64,000 bases of DNA from positions 62,001 through 126,000 of the forward strand of contig CAVUDJ010000011.1 in NCBI GenBank assembly GCA_963740215.1, given 5' to 3'. The DNA comes from CAVVAL01 sp963740215 (GTDB taxonomy: Bacteria; Actinomycetota; Actinomycetes; Mycobacteriales; Cryptosporangiaceae). Below are positions 63,327-64,000 of the stretch, in pieces. A model generated the notes under the pieces. The model had not been told where the DNA came from. It saw nothing but the letters and a program-made list of their open reading frames with translations, and searched no databases. A program made the position numbers and the translations under genes. Numbering within the stretch: position 1 is the first letter of the stretch; every line of letters begins with the position of its first letter.

Positions 63327-64000
63327 TCAGCCGAACCGCCAGCGCTGCTTCTGACCGCGGTCGCAGTCCCAGATGATCAGCTGGGTGCCGTTGGTGAGGT
63401 CAGACCGCGCGAGCCACCGCGATCGTGCCGTCCAGGCGCGGGCCGGCCTCGTAGAACATGTACTGCACGCCGCCGTCGGTGCCGAAGGACGGTGCGGCGG
63501 CACGCCCCCGGTCGGGAGCACCGGCCATCGCGCGGTGGAAGACCCCGAGGTGGACCTCGCGGTCGAAGTTCGTTGCCGACCTCGGTGATGTACATGTTGC
63601 CGCCGTTGCCGTGGTAGACGACGTACGCGGTGCCGTTGCGCTTGAGCAGGTGCGGCGCCGCGATGTCGGCCTGACCGTCCGGGCCAGGGCTAGACCAGCG
63701 GCGTCGGGTCGTACTGCCAGTTCTTGCCGTCGACCGACCAGCCCCAGAAGATCTTGCGGCTGCCGCGATGTGACGCCCATGAAGACCATGACGAACCGGT
63801 TGCCCAGGCCGGTCACGCTGTGCTCGAAGACGCGCGCGTACGAGGTCTCGGTGGTGCCCGGGATGACGCCGGTGTGCAGGACCCGGCCGTGGTAGGTGAA
63901 GTGGACGCCGTCGGTCGACCACGCCATCCGGGTCGTGGTGTTCTCGCCGTGGAAGTACAGGTAGAACTGCCGGTTCGCGGCGTTCCAGATCACGTGCGGC
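63327..64000 (-). CDS. Beta-propeller glycosidase-like protein with ricin-domain stub (5' end outside window)
   Basis: The C-terminal ~220 residues of a secreted five-bladed-propeller (GH43-like) protein: RQFYLYFHGENTTTRMAWST, DGVHFTYHGRVLHTGVIPGT, TSYARVFEHSVTGLGNRFVM, DIAAPHLLKRNGTAYVVYHG, NMYITEVGN and FGTDGGVQYMFYEAGPRLDG. It then joins NGTQLIIWDCDRGQKQRWRF, which is only the last QxW repeat of a ricin B-lectin domain. A full ricin domain is about 120 residues, so most of it is missing. Several wobble-type shifts (for example C/T near 63402). The start lies beyond 64000. Confidence 0.72.

Overview
The window is high-GC DNA with strong G/C preference at third codon positions, frequent GTG starts and overlapping stop/start junctions. 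It reads as an actinomycete with a large carbohydrate-degrading repertoire, possibly Micromonosporaceae or a relative (inference only). There is no ribosomal RNA, intact tRNA or CRISPR array. Many genes are broken by single-base frameshifts, dense at about 2.0-8.1, 28.3-39.2, 53.1-61.8 and 63.4-63.9 kb and rare elsewhere. Most of these shifts fall at a third codon position where two alternative bases, usually C and G, are both written. They therefore look like a sequence-consensus artefact rather than gene decay, and I give each such gene as one feature.

Region 1 (1-8.3 kb): the end of a malic enzyme, then an ArsR regulator and six genes for a membrane complex related to hydrogenase-4 and complex I. 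The order matches Rv0081-Rv0087 of Mycobacterium tuberculosis. The small subunit keeps iron-sulfur cysteines, while the large subunit lacks the expected Ni-Fe cysteine pairs.

Region 2 (8.3-22 kb): a patchwork of small complete genes (deazaflavin-dependent nitroreductase, response regulator, DoxX-like protein, acetyltransferase, thioesterases, peroxiredoxin, an EACC1-DivI1A fusion, a SNF2 ATPase) mixed with truncated fragments (serine recombinases, antiporter, histidine kinase, PhzF, DUF1232, possible transposase, the 3' end of a tRNA-Gly). Several pairs of fragments abut at sharp junctions, indicating rearrangement or assembly joins.

Region 3 (22-31 kb): a secreted lyase-like protein, a membrane-anchored protein with a 24-bp tandem repeat, PPOX, MFS, AraC and DHFR-like genes, a Tat-exported PhoD phosphatase, and another pair of head-truncated genes.

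Region 4 (31-40.2 kb): a predicted alpha-glucan locus with a LacI regulator, a sugar ABC transporter (binding protein and two permeases, no ATPase), a GH13 alpha-glucosidase and a secreted GH87-type alpha-1,3-glucanase carrying F5/8-type domains. The model is external cleavage, import of oligosaccharides and intracellular hydrolysis.

Region 5 (40.3-51.1 kb): a nearly complete L-rhamnose locus with LacI regulator, isomerase, bifunctional aldolase/dehydrogenase, kinase and a four-gene ABC importer. Matching LacI-type operators flank the regulator.

Region 6 (51.1-64 kb): a reverse-strand run GH97 - GH2 - GH28-like - truncated secreted ORF, divergent from a GH92 alpha-mannosidase. The two arms share an operator-like CAACGTTG core. 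A streptogrisin-type protease and a partial beta-propeller glycosidase with a stub of a ricin domain end the window. Together with region 5 this suggests use of rhamnose-, galactose-, arabinose- and mannose-containing plant or fungal polysaccharides.
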